Assembly: GCA_037355855.1 (NCBI GenBank)
Contig: CM074769.1
Coordinates: 1,984,001-2,048,000 of the forward strand
Length of the DNA stretch: 64,000 nucleotides
Source of the DNA: Pseudo-nitzschia pungens
Lineage: Eukaryota > Bacillariophyta > Bacillariophyceae > Bacillariales > Bacillariaceae
Reading direction: 5' to 3'
Part shown: positions 9,358 to 18,153 of the stretch, piece after piece
How the letters are laid out: each line of letters starts with the position of its first letter
Position numbering within the stretch: position 1 is the stretch's first letter
Program-made: the position numbers and the translations under genes
The notes under the pieces: generated by a model
Databases searched by the model: none
What the model was told of the DNA's origin: nothing
The model's input: the letters and a program-made list of their open reading frames with translations, nothing else

Positions 9358-11553
9358 GAGCGGTCGGAAATAGAAAAACGTGCGCACCGCGCGACAGGTT
9401 AAGTTTTTTCAAAATGATACGTATGAACTTACCGCACATACTCGTACTACATATATCAACGTGTGATTTACGTATTAATACGTAGAACGAGATAAGTAAA
9501 GTTCATGAAAATCTCCACGATTCAAATTCAAAAAGGGGAACCGGGAAACTAAAAATTGGGTTTTTTACGTAACGTACGTAATTAATTAATTACGTAATTA
9601 CGTACGTAATTAATTAATTACGTACGTAATTAATATTACGTACGATTGGATTGAATTACGTACGATTGCAGTTAATTACGTACGATTGAAGATTAATTAC
9701 GTAACTATGTGGCTTAAATAGGTAAAGTAGCCAATTTAATGAAGCAATAATAATTTAAATATGCCCTTTATCAATGTAAAACATAAGCCTTTTGTTGTAG
9801 CCTCCAAATTGCTTCAATTTGATGACAAGGACGATGTATGCGCCTTTTAAAGTGCCGCTAACAGCCACACCAACTAATACCAATATAAAAATTTACTTAT
9901 AGTGCTTAGGCTATTTTTTAAGCCAAGATACTATATGTATAAGGTATACGCGCTATTTAGAGTGCCGCTGATAGCCCCGTACAAATAAATAGCAGCAAGC
10001 AGATAGAGTTGCTGAGTGAATGAGCCAATCAAAAAATTCGATTTTCCAGTACAAATTGTACAGGGATTTATGTAGAAAAAAAATTAATACAGGGGATGGG
10101 GGGAAGCAAGCAGCAAGCAGCAGCAACGCGTCGATAATACAGTGGGTGGGGGGCAGCAAGCAGCAACGCGTCGATAATACAGGGGGGGGGGGGGACAGCA
10201 AGCAGCAAACAGCAGCAACGCGTCGATAATACAGGGGGGGGGGACAGCAAGCAGCAGCAAGCAGCAACGCGTCGATAATACAGGGGGGACAGCAAGCAGC
10301 AACGCGTCGATGGGGGTAACCAGGCGCCATTTAAAGTGGCGCTGACAGCCACTTATTCGTACGTGTATTATCGACGCGTTGCTGTTGTTTGCTGTTTGCT
10401 GCTTGCTGTCCCCCCCCCTGTATTATCGACGCGTTGCTGCTTGCTGTCCCCCCCCCTGTATTATCGACGCGTTGCTGATTGCTGTCCCCTCTGTATTATC
10501 GACGCGTTGCTGATTGCTGTCCCCCCCCCTGTATTATCGACGCGTTGCTGATTGCTGTCCCCCCTGTATTATCGACGCGTTGCTGTTGTTTGCTGTTTGC
10601 TGCTTGCTGTCCCCCCCCCTGTATTATCGACGCGTTGCTGCTTGCTGCCCCCCACCCACTGTATTATCGACGCGTTGCTGCTTGCTGTCCAACCCTGTAT
10701 TATCGACGCGTTGCTGCTGCTTGCTGTCCCCCCCTGTATTATCGACGCGTTGCTGCTGCTTGTTGCTGCTTGCTGTCCCCCTGTATTATCAACGCGTTTT
10801 TATTATCGAAGATGCGTTGGTTGCTGCTTGCTGCTTGCTGTCCCCCCCCTCTGTATTAATTTTTTTTCTACATAAATCCCTGTACAATTTGTACTGGAAA
10901 ATCGTTTTTTTGATTGGCTCATCACGACCGGAAGAGTGACTTCGAGGGTGACTTTTAGCGCCACTTAAAGGGGCTTATCTTACCAGTAAAGCCGCCATTT
11001 AAAGTGGCGCCGACAGCCCGTACGTACCGAATACTAGTAGATGGCTATCAGCGGCACTTTCAATGGCGCGTATACCTTATACGTCTATAGTATCTTGGCT
11101 AGAAAAAGGGCCTAAGCGCTACATTGATAAGATTAAGTACATTTTTATTAAGTTCTTAGTTGGCTTATTTAATTATTATATAAATCACTTAAAGAGCTTA
11201 ATTGTGAAATCGTGCGTAATTAAATCCAATCGTACGTAATTAAATCCAATCGTACGTAATTAAATCCAATCGTACGTAATATTAATTACGTACGTAATTA
11301 ATTAATTACGTACGTAATTAATTAATTACGTACGTTACGTAAAAAAAAACTCAATTTTTAGTTTCCCGGTTCCCCCTTTTTTAAATTTGAATTGTGGAAA
11401 TTTTTTCATGAACGTTAATTACTTATCACGTTCTAGTATTAATACGTAAATCACACGTTGATATATGTAGTATGTACGGTAAGTTCATATGTATCATTTT
11501 GAAAAAACTTAACCTGTCGCGCGGTGCGCACGTTTTTCTATTTCCGACCGCTC
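9358..11553. mobile_element. 2.2-kb foldback element with long inverted arms and 3-bp target duplication
   Basis: Ends are GAGCGGTCGGAAATAGAAAA at 9358 and its exact complement ending at 11553. The two halves are inverted copies for most of their length: ACGTACGTAATTAATTAATT tracts at 9570-9640 mirror 11280-11335, and the TACAAATTGTACAGGGATTT block at 10051 is mirrored near 10888. It is flanked by CAG (9355-9357 and 11554-11556); removing element plus one CAG restores the mariner MITE terminus. No transposase is encoded. The centre is a minisatellite that switches orientation at about 10320-10360. The superfamily is unassigned; a 3-bp duplication is compatible with PIF/Harbinger or CACTA types. 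Confidence 0.75.
10090..10855. repeat. Inverted minisatellite, unit about 36 bp with a G/C homopolymer
   Basis: The unit reads GCGTCGATAATACAG followed by 4-14 G, then ACAGCAAGCAGCAAC. About five units lie in this orientation (10090-10315) and about eleven in the opposite orientation (10365-10855). Unit length varies with the G run and with the number of CAGCAAG/GCAGCA words. ACGCGT is itself a palindrome. The same unit recurs in the element at 61073-63503. Apparent Cys/Leu-rich reading frames here come from the repeat and are not genes. Confidence 0.9.
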
Positions 11554-11913
11554 CAGAGGAAGTATTTTCAACAGAAAAGAGTGACGTTTTTTCAACGGGA
11601 TTCGAATTTTTACAAGATCGGCTTATATGAGGCTTAGATAATTTTGGCGCGCCACACGCCGGTTGATAGTTTCTCTTGTTTAATCCCGAGTCCAGAAATA
11701 CTAGAATTCACATGAAAATCACTTATAACACGGCATACTGAGTGTAAATGGCAGCTCTGGTTGAAATGGTTCCACTCAGTCTTAAGCAACCGGACCTCCG
11801 GCGCTCCTCTATCTATATAGAAGAAACAGAAAATTGGCATCCGCAACCTTGCGCTGGTGATTTTCCAATCTACCCCCCAAAGTGACCTTTTTCTTACTGG
11901 TACGTGGTCTTAA

Positions 11914-12119
11914 ATAACAAAAAGCCTCTTTTCAGACTTACTACTATTTTCATAATGATACTGGTAGTCTTATTTTTCGTTTACTTAATTGTTGAAGGCT
12001 TATATCATTATTTCAATCCGAGCTCCCACTTCCTTGGGACAGTAATGAAATTTTGCAACAGTCTTACAGCAATCTTAACGTAAGGTTACCGGTAATTTAC
12101 TGTCTTGTTCTTTATCGAT
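11914..12119. other. Unassigned flank between MITE copy A and the GC-rich retroelement
   Basis: AT-rich unique sequence. No feature is recognised apart from an AACGTAAGGTTACCGG motif near 12077. Base composition changes sharply to C-rich just after this point, taken as the approximate left limit of the retroelement. Confidence 0.4.
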
Positions 12120-12419
12120 CCTGTTGGGCAAGACACAGGTCACCGCAACTGCAGGATGCGGGTGGGGACACGCCCGCACCTCCACGCGCACCACCTGTGA
12201 ACTTGCCGCGCGCGCCGTGACGAACACTACGACGTATGTGAGGAAGGTCCCAATGGTAGGTAGGTAAGTGTCATGAGAGGGCCGACAGCGCGCGTACCGT
12301 AGACGGGCACAATGCAGTGCCCGCACAAGGTACGCAGTCGCTACCGGGCACGGAGGTGCAGGACGATGCCTTCCCCATCTGCTCACCTCATTGTCCCTTG
12401 GCCAACACCAAGCCGACGA

Positions 12420-13104
12420 CAATGAGGAGTGCTGTTCCCTGTGGGAGCGGATCAACAAAACCTATTCCTTTCTCCCCAGCCATACACCTCCACACAATAC
12501 ACTCCAATACCAACACCACCCCGACGCTACCCCACCCGCGCCCACACGCTGGCTACCCCAGCTCCCGATCCAGCCGATCACGATCCTGCCGATCACCCCC
12601 GGACCACACCGTGTCCCCCTGCTGGCTACCCCAGCACGCTACCCACCCCAACACCACCCCGATCCTGTCGATCACGATCCTGTCGATCACTCCCACCCCG
12701 TCGCCAACACCACGCGACTTCCCACTGGCTGGCTACCCCACCCACACTCCCACCACCCGGTCCCGCCGACCACCCAGGGACAACCCGCCCCGGACTACCC
12801 GCCCCGCCAACCAAAAAAACGCGGTTTTCCCCTATCCCCTACCCCGAGATACCCCCGCGCGCCAGCCCCAAACTTTTGACACCAACCTTGACACCATTCC
12901 TCGCCAACCAGAGCGATCGAACCGTTGACACATCCCCTAGCGATCGAACCGTTGACACATTCCCTCGCCAGCCCCTCTCTGACACTTACCCTCGCCAATC
13001 CACAAATTCCCACCCAACCCTCCCCCAGCGCATCCACCCCCCCACTCTCACAAAACCGATTCCGTCTGCAATTCAACCACACAAACAACTCCTGAACACA
13101 CACC
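12420..13104 (+). other. C-rich leader of the DIRS-like element with short direct repeats
   Basis: This non-coding or weakly coding leader precedes the Gag-like ORF. It contains the word GCTGGCTACCCC repeated at about 12548, 12620 and 12731, a CGATCCTGTCGATCA repeat at 12659-12690, and a 27-bp tandem duplication (AGCGATCGAACCGTTGACAC...) at 12912-12965. Open frames through it (for example 12429-13547) are Pro/Thr/His-rich and overlap the Gag-like ORF in another frame, so I treat them as composition artefacts. Confidence 0.5.
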
Positions 13105-15435
13105 ATGCCCCCCGTCCCGGAACTAACCCAGCTCCAGATGCGTTGCCTATCTTCCGGCCTTCTGAATTTCTCCGACGCACCACCGACAAAACGCGACACA
13201 ACCGACAAGACCCGCAAATCCTTCCTCCTCTCCCTCGGAAAAGCAGCAAACGTCGCCCACCGTTCCAACTTGTTGAACACCCTGCACCCCAGGTACGCAT
13301 ACCTCGACGAACACCACTTCCTCCAGTGTATCCACTCCCTCGTTGCATGGACGGCCGACGACGATACCCTTCACTACGTTGGCATTCCGTCCGACTCCAT
13401 CCAATCCGACACCCTCGTCGCTATCCCCCCGTCCTCTTTCCACACGAGCTTCCTTGGTATTGCCCCCCATACCTCCGCCGCACTTTTCCGAACCTGGAAC
13501 GATACAGCCCACCTCCCCGACAGTTTCATGAGCGCCACCGACTCTAAGAAACAGGTTGGTCCCACCGATCTCGGCCACGACGGTACGGCTGCCACCACCC
13601 CCCAGTTCGTCCTCCTACCTACGATGTGGCCCGCCACACTCGCCATCCCCACAGGCACTCGTCTCGGCAAACCCCTCCCTCCCAACACCTACGACGAAGG
13701 ATTCACTACTTGGTGGAAAGCCCTCTGTTTCCTCCACACCAAGAACTCCGGCCACAGCCTCCACACCCACCACCAACTCTTCCACAAGGAGAATTGGACC
13801 ACCGAAGGACAAAGCGGCCACGCCATCCTCACCCAACTCCCACAGAACGACCTCAACCCACTCCCGACCCGCCTACAGCCTTCCAACCCTACCCCCTCCT
13901 GCGTGGACACCTCCCAACCGCTAATACTCGGAATCCGTCTCGCCCGCCTACGCGACCTCTGCTCTGCCCTACCCCCGGCTAACCCTGCCACCGACAACCC
14001 CGAGACCCCACGCACCGACCCTCCCCCGCCGGGACAATTTACCCACGCCGACATGCGCACACTCCTCACCGAGGTTGTCCGCACTACAGGCGCACCACCG
14101 TCCACCGCGCGCAGCGACGATGACCGCACCAACCTCACTCGCCCGGCACTCTCCTGGAGTGCAGCCCTTGCCCGGATCGAGGGGGAGGGCGCCACGCTCA
14201 CCGTACGCCACGCCACACTCTACCCTACCATCATCGAAATTTTCAACAACAAAAACGTTTCCCAACAAGTAGACATCTTCAACGGCGAGCTCTCCCGTAT
14301 GCGCACCAAATGCCACACCGAGAACACCCTTACCTACAACCGCATCACCCGCGGCATGTTTGACCGCACCCTCCTCAAAGTCATCACTAACTTCATCGTC
14401 ATCTCCTCCCTGCTTGGAGACAATGTCGACTGCCTCGATACCGCATTCTCGATCTTCAATCTCCTCCGCGTTCCCCCGAACAGCAACTCCTTTAAGTCCC
14501 AAACCCAATCGGTTCGCTCCTACGAATCAGAGGCGCTCCACGAAGAAAACTCCCGTCGACGCACCCGTACTACCAACACTACCCTCTTCATCGACGGCTC
14601 CCAAACCCACCCTAACGATGAGATTTATGCCGGCCACAACCTCCTCCTCTTCCTCCGCACCCTCTCCAAAGACGCCGAACAAAGTGTTCTGTACAAAGGC
14701 ATCGAACAACTCCTCAACACTATGACCGCACCACGCACATCGGCGTGGCTCGAACGCACGGTCCAGACCCAACCCCACCTCCGACACAGCATGATTACCA
14801 TGCTCCAGGAAGGTATGGTCTCCGTCTTCGTCCTTGCCCAAATCCCAGAAGTCCTTACCCACGTCTCCACCGATGCCCCATTGCCCTCCAAGGGCTACGT
14901 CAGTGCTCGCGACAATTTCAACGCCCTCAACCAACTCATTGAACAGGCAACATACGGCCAGCACCTCAATACTTTCTCTACCCCTCCCGCGACTTTTTTC
15001 TGGTGGGAAAACCACAGACGCGTCGCCGACCGCGCCCGCTCCCGGTCCTCCCACGAGTCTGACAACCCCCGCGACAGCAAGAAACCTCGCCATACCCCGT
15101 CCGGCACCACCGGCCCCCAACGTGCCGACCACTCCCACACCCCCTCGCCAGCCGATGACAAAGCCAAAGCCCGCGGCCTCTTCACCCTCACCTTGGGTAC
15201 CTCCCGCCCCCGTTACGACGAACCTTTCGGCAAGAAAGGCACCCGTCTCTGCATGAGCGCTAGCTTTGTGGGCTTCCAGTGCACATACGGTGACTCCTGC
15301 AAGTTCTTCCACGCACACACTTGGAAAGGACTCTCCGCTGCTGACAAGGAAAAGGCCAAGCAGTATGTTACCAAGCATGCCGCCGTCGCTTTTGCCCCCA
15401 ACAGCGGCGCCCCTTCCGACTCCGACCGAGGTTAG
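13105..15435 (+). CDS. Gag-like protein of DIRS-like element with C-terminal CCCH zinc finger
   Basis: A 776-residue ORF starting at ATG 13105 (context CACCATGCC). I recognise no domain in the first 700 residues; the middle contains a predicted helical stretch (about 370-600) consistent with a capsid-like protein. Near the end, RLCMSASFVGFQCTYGDSCK followed by FFH fits C-x9-C-x5-C-x3-H, a CCCH zinc finger likely to bind RNA, in the place where other Gag proteins have a CCHC knuckle. The stop (TAG at 15433) lies inside GGTTAGT, which also reads as a splice donor. If the 111-nt segment 15431-15541 is removed, the frame continues directly into the RT ORF, so both Gag alone and Gag-Pol could be made. 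The Gag role is inferred from position and the finger. Confidence 0.65.
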   Translation: MPPVPELTQLQMRCLSSGLLNFSDAPPTKRDTTDKTRKSFLLSLGKAANVAHRSNLLNTLHPRYAYLDEHHFLQCIHSLVAWTADDDTLHYVGIPSDSIQSDTLVAIPPSSFHTSFLGIAPHTSAALFRTWNDTAHLPDSFMSATDSKKQVGPTDLGHDGTAATTPQFVLLPTMWPATLAIPTGTRLGKPLPPNTYDEGFTTWWKALCFLHTKNSGHSLHTHHQLFHKENWTTEGQSGHAILTQLPQNDLNPLPTRLQPSNPTPSCVDTSQPLILGIRLARLRDLCSALPPANPATDNPETPRTDPPPPGQFTHADMRTLLTEVVRTTGAPPSTARSDDDRTNLTRPALSWSAALARIEGEGATLTVRHATLYPTIIEIFNNKNVSQQVDIFNGELSRMRTKCHTENTLTYNRITRGMFDRTLLKVITNFIVISSLLGDNVDCLDTAFSIFNLLRVPPNSNSFKSQTQSVRSYESEALHEENSRRRTRTTNTTLFIDGSQTHPNDEIYAGHNLLLFLRTLSKDAEQSVLYKGIEQLLNTMTAPRTSAWLERTVQTQPHLRHSMITMLQEGMVSVFVLAQIPEVLTHVSTDAPLPSKGYVSARDNFNALNQLIEQATYGQHLNTFSTPPATFFWWENHRRVADRARSRSSHESDNPRDSKKPRHTPSGTTGPQRADHSHTPSPADDKAKARGLFTLTLGTSRPRYDEPFGKKGTRLCMSASFVGFQCTYGDSCKFFHAHTWKGLSAADKEKAKQYVTKHAAVAFAPNSGAPSDSDRG

Positions 15436-15541
15436 TCCTCCCTCCCCTCTCCTCGTCCCCGCCCTTTTGCTCTTCCTTTAACCCGTAATCCCATATGTTA
15501 ACCCTTTACTATGCCCACTCCCTCTCTACCTCTCGCTTTAG
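15431..15541 (+). other. Putative 111-nt in-frame intron between Gag and RT ORFs
   Basis: It begins GTTAGT and ends with a pyrimidine-rich stretch and CTTTAG. The length is a multiple of three, and the codon split (G + AC) gives Asp, joining ...SDSDR to DYVNYLPIYT in the frame already used by the RT ORF. The Gag stop codon lies at its start, so retention gives Gag and removal gives Gag-Pol. Not proven without RNA. Confidence 0.5.
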
Positions 15542-18093
15542 ACTACGTCAACTATCTCCCGATCTATACCCCCTACACTCCCAGCCACCCTGTCCCCCCC
15601 TTTGTCCCTCTGTCCGCAACAAGCCCTACCACTCCTCCCCCTGCCCCCTTGGCCGACCCCCCCGAGTCCCCTTGCCTGTACCCCGGCATCCTCCCCGATC
15701 CTCCCACCGTCCCCGCCGGCAAGCGTAACACCCCCACGCCACCGCAAGCGATTCTCTCCCCTCTCCCACCGCGCGACCTTAGCCCCTCGGAACTCGCGTC
15801 GTGGGGGACCACTCTCCACCCTGCCGTCCACGGCGTCCTCCACAACACCCACGGTAAGCCCCACGCTAACATTTCGTTTCTCGGCGACATCCGCCTCCGC
15901 CACATCGTCCCCTTTCTCCATGATTCCCCCTTCCTCTCTCCCTCCGCTCGCGCCGCCTGGGCCCGCGCCTACCCCCCCGCCCGCCTCTACCGCACACTCC
16001 ACGACACCTACTTCCACCTCGACTCCTCTTCCATCCGAGGTTACCAGTCGTACACCGACTTCCGCTCCGAAACCACCCTCAACACTGACCGGATCCGACG
16101 CTCCTCGGCCGCCCTTCTCCACTGCCAGATGAACGTCCCCCGCCTCGTCCGCTACCTCGCCGGCCCGCACCTCGCGGTCCATCGAGACGTCCCCGCCATT
16201 ATGCGCCGCCTTCGCCTGGGGGTGAGTGCCCCCATCCGCCGGGAGGTTCGCCGCATTTTCACCACGGGGGCCCCGCGCCTCTGCCGTGGCCGGTCCACTG
16301 ACAGCAATTTCTGGACCTACTACCGCTACGGCAACCATGCCTCGGCTGCTGAAGACCCATCCGAACTTATGAAAGTCCTCTGCAAGGACTACCGCCGCGG
16401 CAACACCATCCTCGTCGACCATCGTTTCTACTTGTTTATCCCCAACCTCCACTTCACTCCACTCGGCATCGCCGACCGCAACAACCCCTGGAAGAAGTCC
16501 CGCCAAATCTTCGACGCTTCTTTTCGCCCCGCCGTCGACTCCATGTGTATCAACGACTGGACGAACAAGACCAATGAGCCCGATGTCACGTTCCCTGGCT
16601 CTTTCCAGCGGTTCCTCGTTCACGTTTGGAACATGCGCATCTCCTTCCCGCGCTCCGCAATCCTCATCATCGACAACGACGTCTGCAACGCCTTCCGCCT
16701 CTGCAAACTCAACCCCGAGGTCGTCCCTATGCACGCCTACCAAGCGTGCGGTTACCTCGGTTTCGCCACCGGGCAGTCCTTCGGCGGTTGTTTCTGTCCA
16801 TCCAACTGGGACCCTCTCTCCCAGGCACGGATCCAACAGGCCCAGTACTTGTGGCGCCACGAGCCCGACGACACCCTCCGCCGTGCGTCCCGCTACGTTG
16901 CCCGCATGCGCCTCAGCCCCGAGATCCTCCCCTCGGAGCACCACACGATCGCCCAGGCAAACCTCGACACCCTCAACCACGGCGTCTTTGAGGACCGCGA
17001 GTGCCCGATCCCGGGCCGCCCGCGGGTCCGCCTGGCCCCTGCTATGCCTATGCAGGTTGATGACCTCTTCACGGCGGATGTCCGCGCCACCATCCGCCTA
17101 ACTTCCGCCGCTAGCATTGTCGCCCTTGAAGACGTCTTCGGCCCGGACCATCCCTGCCAAGAGCAGATTCTGTCCCAGGATAAACTTGATCTGGCATACA
17201 CCGAGGAACGCCTCCTCGTAGGCTTCCTCGTCAATACGCGCACCATGACGGTGCGCCTGTCCCCCCGCCGTCGGGACAAGATAGTCTCCTACCTTGAACA
17301 GGAACATTGGCTTACCCCAGGTAAGCAAGCAACTATCCGCGACTTGGCCACCCTCTTGGGTCTCCTCGGCGACGGCTTCCAACACTACCCCTGGGGCCTC
17401 GCCCACCTCCTGGTCTTCCGGGACATCCTCCGCCCTTGCATCGCCCAGGGATACCACCGCGCCAAACGTCTCGTCAAGCGCTGCCCGCTTCCCCCCCACT
17501 ACAGTTCGATGTCCTCCGACCTCCAAAGTCGCTTCACTTGGCTCCACCAGACCGAGCAGGCAGCAACGGTCCCAATCCCCGCAACTACCATCCCGACCCT
17601 CCGCGCACTCTACGAGTACCTGAAGGGGCCCGGCCTGTGTTCCACCCCCATTGGGCACCTCATCCCTCGGTGTTTTGCGCTGGACCACAACACCACTGAC
17701 GCTTCTCATACCGGCATTGGCGCCGTCCTTCCCACCCCCCGGGTCTTCTGCTTCCTCCCATACTCCGCTGCTCTCCACGCGCGAACCCAGCTTCCTAACA
17801 CGCATCCGGACTACGTCCACATCAACACCCTCGAGTTCCTAGGGGTCTTCTTGTGTTTCCTCATTGGTCAACTCTTGACCTCCGACCGGCCTCACGCATT
17901 CCCCCCGGCCCCGGTTCTCCGTTCGTCCTGCGACAACAAGGCCGCCATCGCTTGGTGGATGAAATCCTCCACCAAGTCCACCCTCGGCCGGAGCGCTATC
18001 CTCCTTGCCGCGACATACCGCAAGGACTCCCCCCTTGGCAGCGTCGTGGATTACATCCCCGGGTCGGACAACACTCTTGCTGATGTTGTCTAA
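15511..18093 (+). CDS. Reverse transcriptase-RNase H of DIRS-like element
   Basis: An 860-residue ORF from ATG 15511 (or from 15542 if spliced to Gag). After a Pro-rich N-terminus come a divergent RT palm: motif A IIDNDVCNAFRLCKLNP (about 385-401), a motif-B-like FATGQSFGGCFCPSNW, and motif C MQVDDLF (about 513-519) with QVDD in place of the usual YxDD. It continues into a thumb-like region (LLGLLGDGFQHYPWGLAHL) and an RNase H domain with the catalytic set D in NTTDASHTGIGA (about 730), E in NTLEFLGVF, D in SCDNKAAIAWW (about 807) and D in GSDNTLADV (about 853). It would synthesise cDNA and degrade the RNA template. The stop at 18091 again lies just inside a candidate intron. The RT is so divergent that family placement beyond YR-type is uncertain. 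Confidence 0.75.
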   Translation: MPTPSLPLALDYVNYLPIYTPYTPSHPVPPFVPLSATSPTTPPPAPLADPPESPCLYPGILPDPPTVPAGKRNTPTPPQAILSPLPPRDLSPSELASWGTTLHPAVHGVLHNTHGKPHANISFLGDIRLRHIVPFLHDSPFLSPSARAAWARAYPPARLYRTLHDTYFHLDSSSIRGYQSYTDFRSETTLNTDRIRRSSAALLHCQMNVPRLVRYLAGPHLAVHRDVPAIMRRLRLGVSAPIRREVRRIFTTGAPRLCRGRSTDSNFWTYYRYGNHASAAEDPSELMKVLCKDYRRGNTILVDHRFYLFIPNLHFTPLGIADRNNPWKKSRQIFDASFRPAVDSMCINDWTNKTNEPDVTFPGSFQRFLVHVWNMRISFPRSAILIIDNDVCNAFRLCKLNPEVVPMHAYQACGYLGFATGQSFGGCFCPSNWDPLSQARIQQAQYLWRHEPDDTLRRASRYVARMRLSPEILPSEHHTIAQANLDTLNHGVFEDRECPIPGRPRVRLAPAMPMQVDDLFTADVRATIRLTSAASIVALEDVFGPDHPCQEQILSQDKLDLAYTEERLLVGFLVNTRTMTVRLSPRRRDKIVSYLEQEHWLTPGKQATIRDLATLLGLLGDGFQHYPWGLAHLLVFRDILRPCIAQGYHRAKRLVKRCPLPPHYSSMSSDLQSRFTWLHQTEQAATVPIPATTIPTLRALYEYLKGPGLCSTPIGHLIPRCFALDHNTTDASHTGIGAVLPTPRVFCFLPYSAALHARTQLPNTHPDYVHINTLEFLGVFLCFLIGQLLTSDRPHAFPPAPVLRSSCDNKAAIAWWMKSSTKSTLGRSAILLAATYRKDSPLGSVVDYIPGSDNTLADVV

Positions 18094-18153
18094 CTTTTCA
18101 CCCCCCACAATTACTCATACTTCTCCCTCCCCTATCCAACTCTTCTCCACCAG
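18085..18153 (+). other. Putative 66-69-nt in-frame intron between RNase H and recombinase
   Basis: GT at 18085 or 18088 and a long pyrimidine tract ending CTCTTCTCCACCAG at 18153; both candidate lengths are multiples of three. It contains the RT stop codon. Removal joins GSDNTLAD to ICTQHARFASWTVFLPSPEL, a natural-looking start of the recombinase core-binding region. The donor is weak, so this is a hypothesis. Confidence 0.4.

Larger units (their letters stand above)
8827..11562. mobile_element. Mariner-derived MITE with a foldback element inserted near its right end
   Basis: The left end CTTCCTCTGGTCCGAAATAA resembles the terminal repeat of the full mariner element at 29148. The right end is the complement (GTTCAGTTATTTTGGACCAG at 9338-9357 continuing as AGGAAG at 11557-11562). 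Both ends abut TA (8825-8826 and 11563-11564), the mariner target dinucleotide. The left about 300 bp (8827-9120) is strongly similar to 29148-29466, the 5' non-coding part of the autonomous element. It is therefore an internal-deletion derivative about 540 bp long that lacks a transposase and could be moved in trans. Confidence 0.75.
8639..11909. mobile_element. TTAA-flanked MITE, copy A, interrupted by two nested insertions
   Basis: Inverted terminal repeats AAGACCACGTACCAGTAA (8639-8656 and complement at 11892-11909) are flanked on both sides by TTAA (8635-8638 and 11910-11913), as expected for a piggyBac-type non-autonomous element. Its own sequence is only 8639-8826 plus about 11565-11909 (about 530 bp). 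The middle is taken up by a TA-flanked mariner MITE that carries a foldback element. A related uninterrupted copy lies at 35538-36082 and shows the empty site TTTATCACCTATTTTCAACC near 35722-35741. Assignment to piggyBac rests only on the TTAA and could be wrong. Confidence 0.7.

Noticed and set aside
10090..10855. CRISPR-like array appearance (repeats with spacers)
   Set aside because: Repeats are contiguous, vary in length with the G run and have no unique spacers; the setting is eukaryotic.
10336..10939. Cys/Leu-rich small proteins in several frames
   Set aside because: They are translations of the minisatellite; all frames are open because the repeat lacks stop triplets.
12429..13547. 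372-codon Pro/Thr-rich frame
   Set aside because: It overlaps the Gag-like ORF in another frame and runs through the repetitive C-rich leader; composition explains it.
15538..16980. Long antisense open frame (480 codons) opposite the RT ORF
   Set aside because: It follows from the strong third-position C bias of the sense ORF, which removes antisense stops; it has Val/Gly/Glu-rich composition without motifs. The same applies to 17098-17820, 14527-15378 and 19493-20209 on the minus strand.
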